This document shows positions 62,686-64,000 of a DNA stretch of 64,000 bases, in pieces. Numbering within the stretch: position 1 is the first letter of the stretch; each line of letters begins with the position of its first letter. The notes beneath the pieces are model-generated. The model searched no databases. It saw only the letters and a list, made by a program, of their open reading frames with translations, and was not told the origin of the DNA. The position numbers and the translations under genes were made by a program. The DNA is from Dermanyssus gallinae (lineage: Eukaryota; Arthropoda; Arachnida; Mesostigmata; Dermanyssidae): NCBI GenBank assembly GCA_003439945.1, contig QVRM01001778.1, forward strand, positions 42,394 to 106,393, written 5' to 3'.

Positions 62686-64000
62686 GAGGTGTGTTCAACT
62701 TAACTTACTTCGAGTATCGCGACTTTGAATTTTCGCGGGTTACGTATATTCGAATTTCGATTTTTTGTGGCGTTATGTTGGTACTCATGTCTCTCACTTA
62801 TGCCGACAAGCTCGGCCATTTTGAATGTTCACTTAATTGTTGACAGCTGCTTTGCTTGCACGTGTTTTGGATCGTCCTTCGATTTTTACCTATTCAAAAA
62901 AATGGATCAAAGAACCTGTATCAAATTTTGTGTGAAAAACGAAATTAAGTGCGCGGATGCATTCCGAATGTTGACTGTGGCATACGGAGAAGCTACCTTG
63001 GACCGAAGCAACGTTTATCGGTGGTACAAAATGTTCTCAGAAGGCCGAGAAGATGTGAACGACGAGAGCGTGCCGGACGCCCGAGCACTTCAACAACAGA
63101 CGAAAAAATTAATGAAGTGGAGAAAATGGTATTGGCCAATCGTCGAATCACCGTTAGAGAAGTTGCTGAGGACCTAAACTTATCGACTGGCTCGTGCCAT
63201 TCGATTTTTATCAATGATTTGGGCATGAGACGGGTCGCCGCAAAATTCGTGCCAAAATTGCTCAATTGCGACCAAAAACAGCATCGCGTGAACATTGCTA
63301 ATGAGATGTTGGACTCTGTCCGCGACGACCCCAAATTTGCTCCGGAGGGTCATAAACTGGTGACGAATCGTGGGTTTATGGTTATGACGTGGAAATCAAG
63401 CTCAATCATCTCAATGGAAGCTGCCGCACGAACCAAGACCGAAAAAAGCGCGCCAAGTTCGGTCGAATGTGAAAGTTTTGCTGACAGTTTTCTTCGATTG
63501 CAGGGGCGTGGTGCATCATGAGTTTTTGCCACAGGGTAGAACGGTCAATAAGGAATATTACCTGCAAGTTATGCGCAATTTGCGCGAAGCAATCCGCAGA
63601 AACGCCCGGATTTGTGAAGAACAAAAATTGGCTTTTGCACCACGATAACGCCCCTGCTCACACATCGTTGCTTGTGCGCGAGTTTTGGCCCAAAAACAAC
63701 ACACTAATGATGCCGCAGCCACCGTATTCCCCAGATCTGGCCCCCTGTGACTTTCTCTTGTTCCCTAAACTGAAGAGGCCCATGAAAGGACGACGTTACG
63801 CTACGCTTGACGAGATAAAGACGGCATCGAAGGAGGAGCTGAACAAGATTAAAAAAATGGTTTTTTGAAGTGCTTCGAAGATTGGAAAAACCGTTGGCAC
63901 AAGTGTATAATATCTCATGGGATTACTTTGAAGGGGACAAAATAGATATTCATGAATAAATGAATAATTCTTTTGTTGAAAAAACACAAAAGTCGCGATA
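62685..64000 (+). mobile_element. mariner element, cut by the window end
   Basis: The left terminus CGAGGTGTGTTCAACTTAAC follows a TA. The word TATCGCGACTTT, 30 bases in from the left end, has its complement at the last bases of the window. About 30 bp of right terminus therefore lie beyond 64,000, giving a full length near 1.35 kb. The element runs antisense to the GH31 gene, probably within one of its upstream introns. Confidence 0.88.
62902..63945 (+). pseudogene. mariner transposase, multiply frameshifted
   Basis: The transposase would cut and paste the element through its terminal repeats. From the ATG at 62,902 the reading runs through a helix-turn-helix region (IKCADAFRMLTVAYG) and ANRRITVREVAEDLNLSTGS. 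The catalytic aspartates of the DD34D triad are still encoded: GAC at 63,362 (TGDES), GAT at 63,644 (HDNAPAH) and GAC at 63,749 (YSPDLAPCD), with 34 residues between the last two. At least five small indels break the frame, near 63,065, 63,354, 63,408, 63,590-63,610 and 63,857, so no active protein can be made. Confidence 0.88.

Overview
The window looks like animal nuclear DNA, most probably from an arthropod (possibly a mite; low confidence). Two genes with many short exons and canonical GT-AG introns are recognisable. There are also tRNA-derived SINEs, a dead mariner, fragments of a restriction-like-endonuclease (RLE) retrotransposon, foldback elements, a 12 kb satellite and many (TA)n tracts. 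Nothing suggests a bacterium or virus.

Layout. 1-7,462 is gene-poor, with microsatellites and one SINE. 7,463-19,826 is one tandem-repeat array: 17-bp units mixed with islands of 22/25-bp units arranged as a roughly 2.2 kb higher-order repeat, then a nearly pure 25-bp array, then a block of units in reverse orientation. 19,827-23,074 holds no gene I can support. 23,075-34,354 (minus strand) is the linker and endonuclease part of MLH3, a MutL-family mismatch-repair/meiotic protein: 12 exons whose phases all agree and whose total length is an exact multiple of three. Its N-terminal ATPase domain is not visible. 34,400-46,383 holds SINEs, hairpins, GC-rich blocks, an orphan terminal exon (minus, 38,552-38,848) and a candidate two-exon gene for a small secreted protein (plus, 43,563-44,245). 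46,411-62,320 (minus) is a glycoside hydrolase family 31 gene of the acid alpha-glucosidase/maltase type, 18 exons long in this window, with its 5' end missing. Its introns host an inverted pair of RLE-retrotransposon fragments, two large foldback elements and a half copy of a third. A frameshifted mariner (62,685 to beyond the window end) lies just upstream.

Most notable points. The GH31 gene is well kept in splice sites and fold-defining motifs, yet it has lost the catalytic nucleophile aspartate (Thr-Asn-Asn-Glu-Pro where Asp-Met-Asn-Glu-Pro is expected). It also has an altered acid/base motif and one single-base frameshift, so it is either a non-catalytic GH31 paralogue or a young pseudogene. 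Other points are a foldback element with a diverged copy of its own end inside its loop, a SINE whose promoter half is repeated four times at exact 33-bp spacing, and a satellite that is open in all three forward frames because its 25-bp unit lacks stops in every phase.
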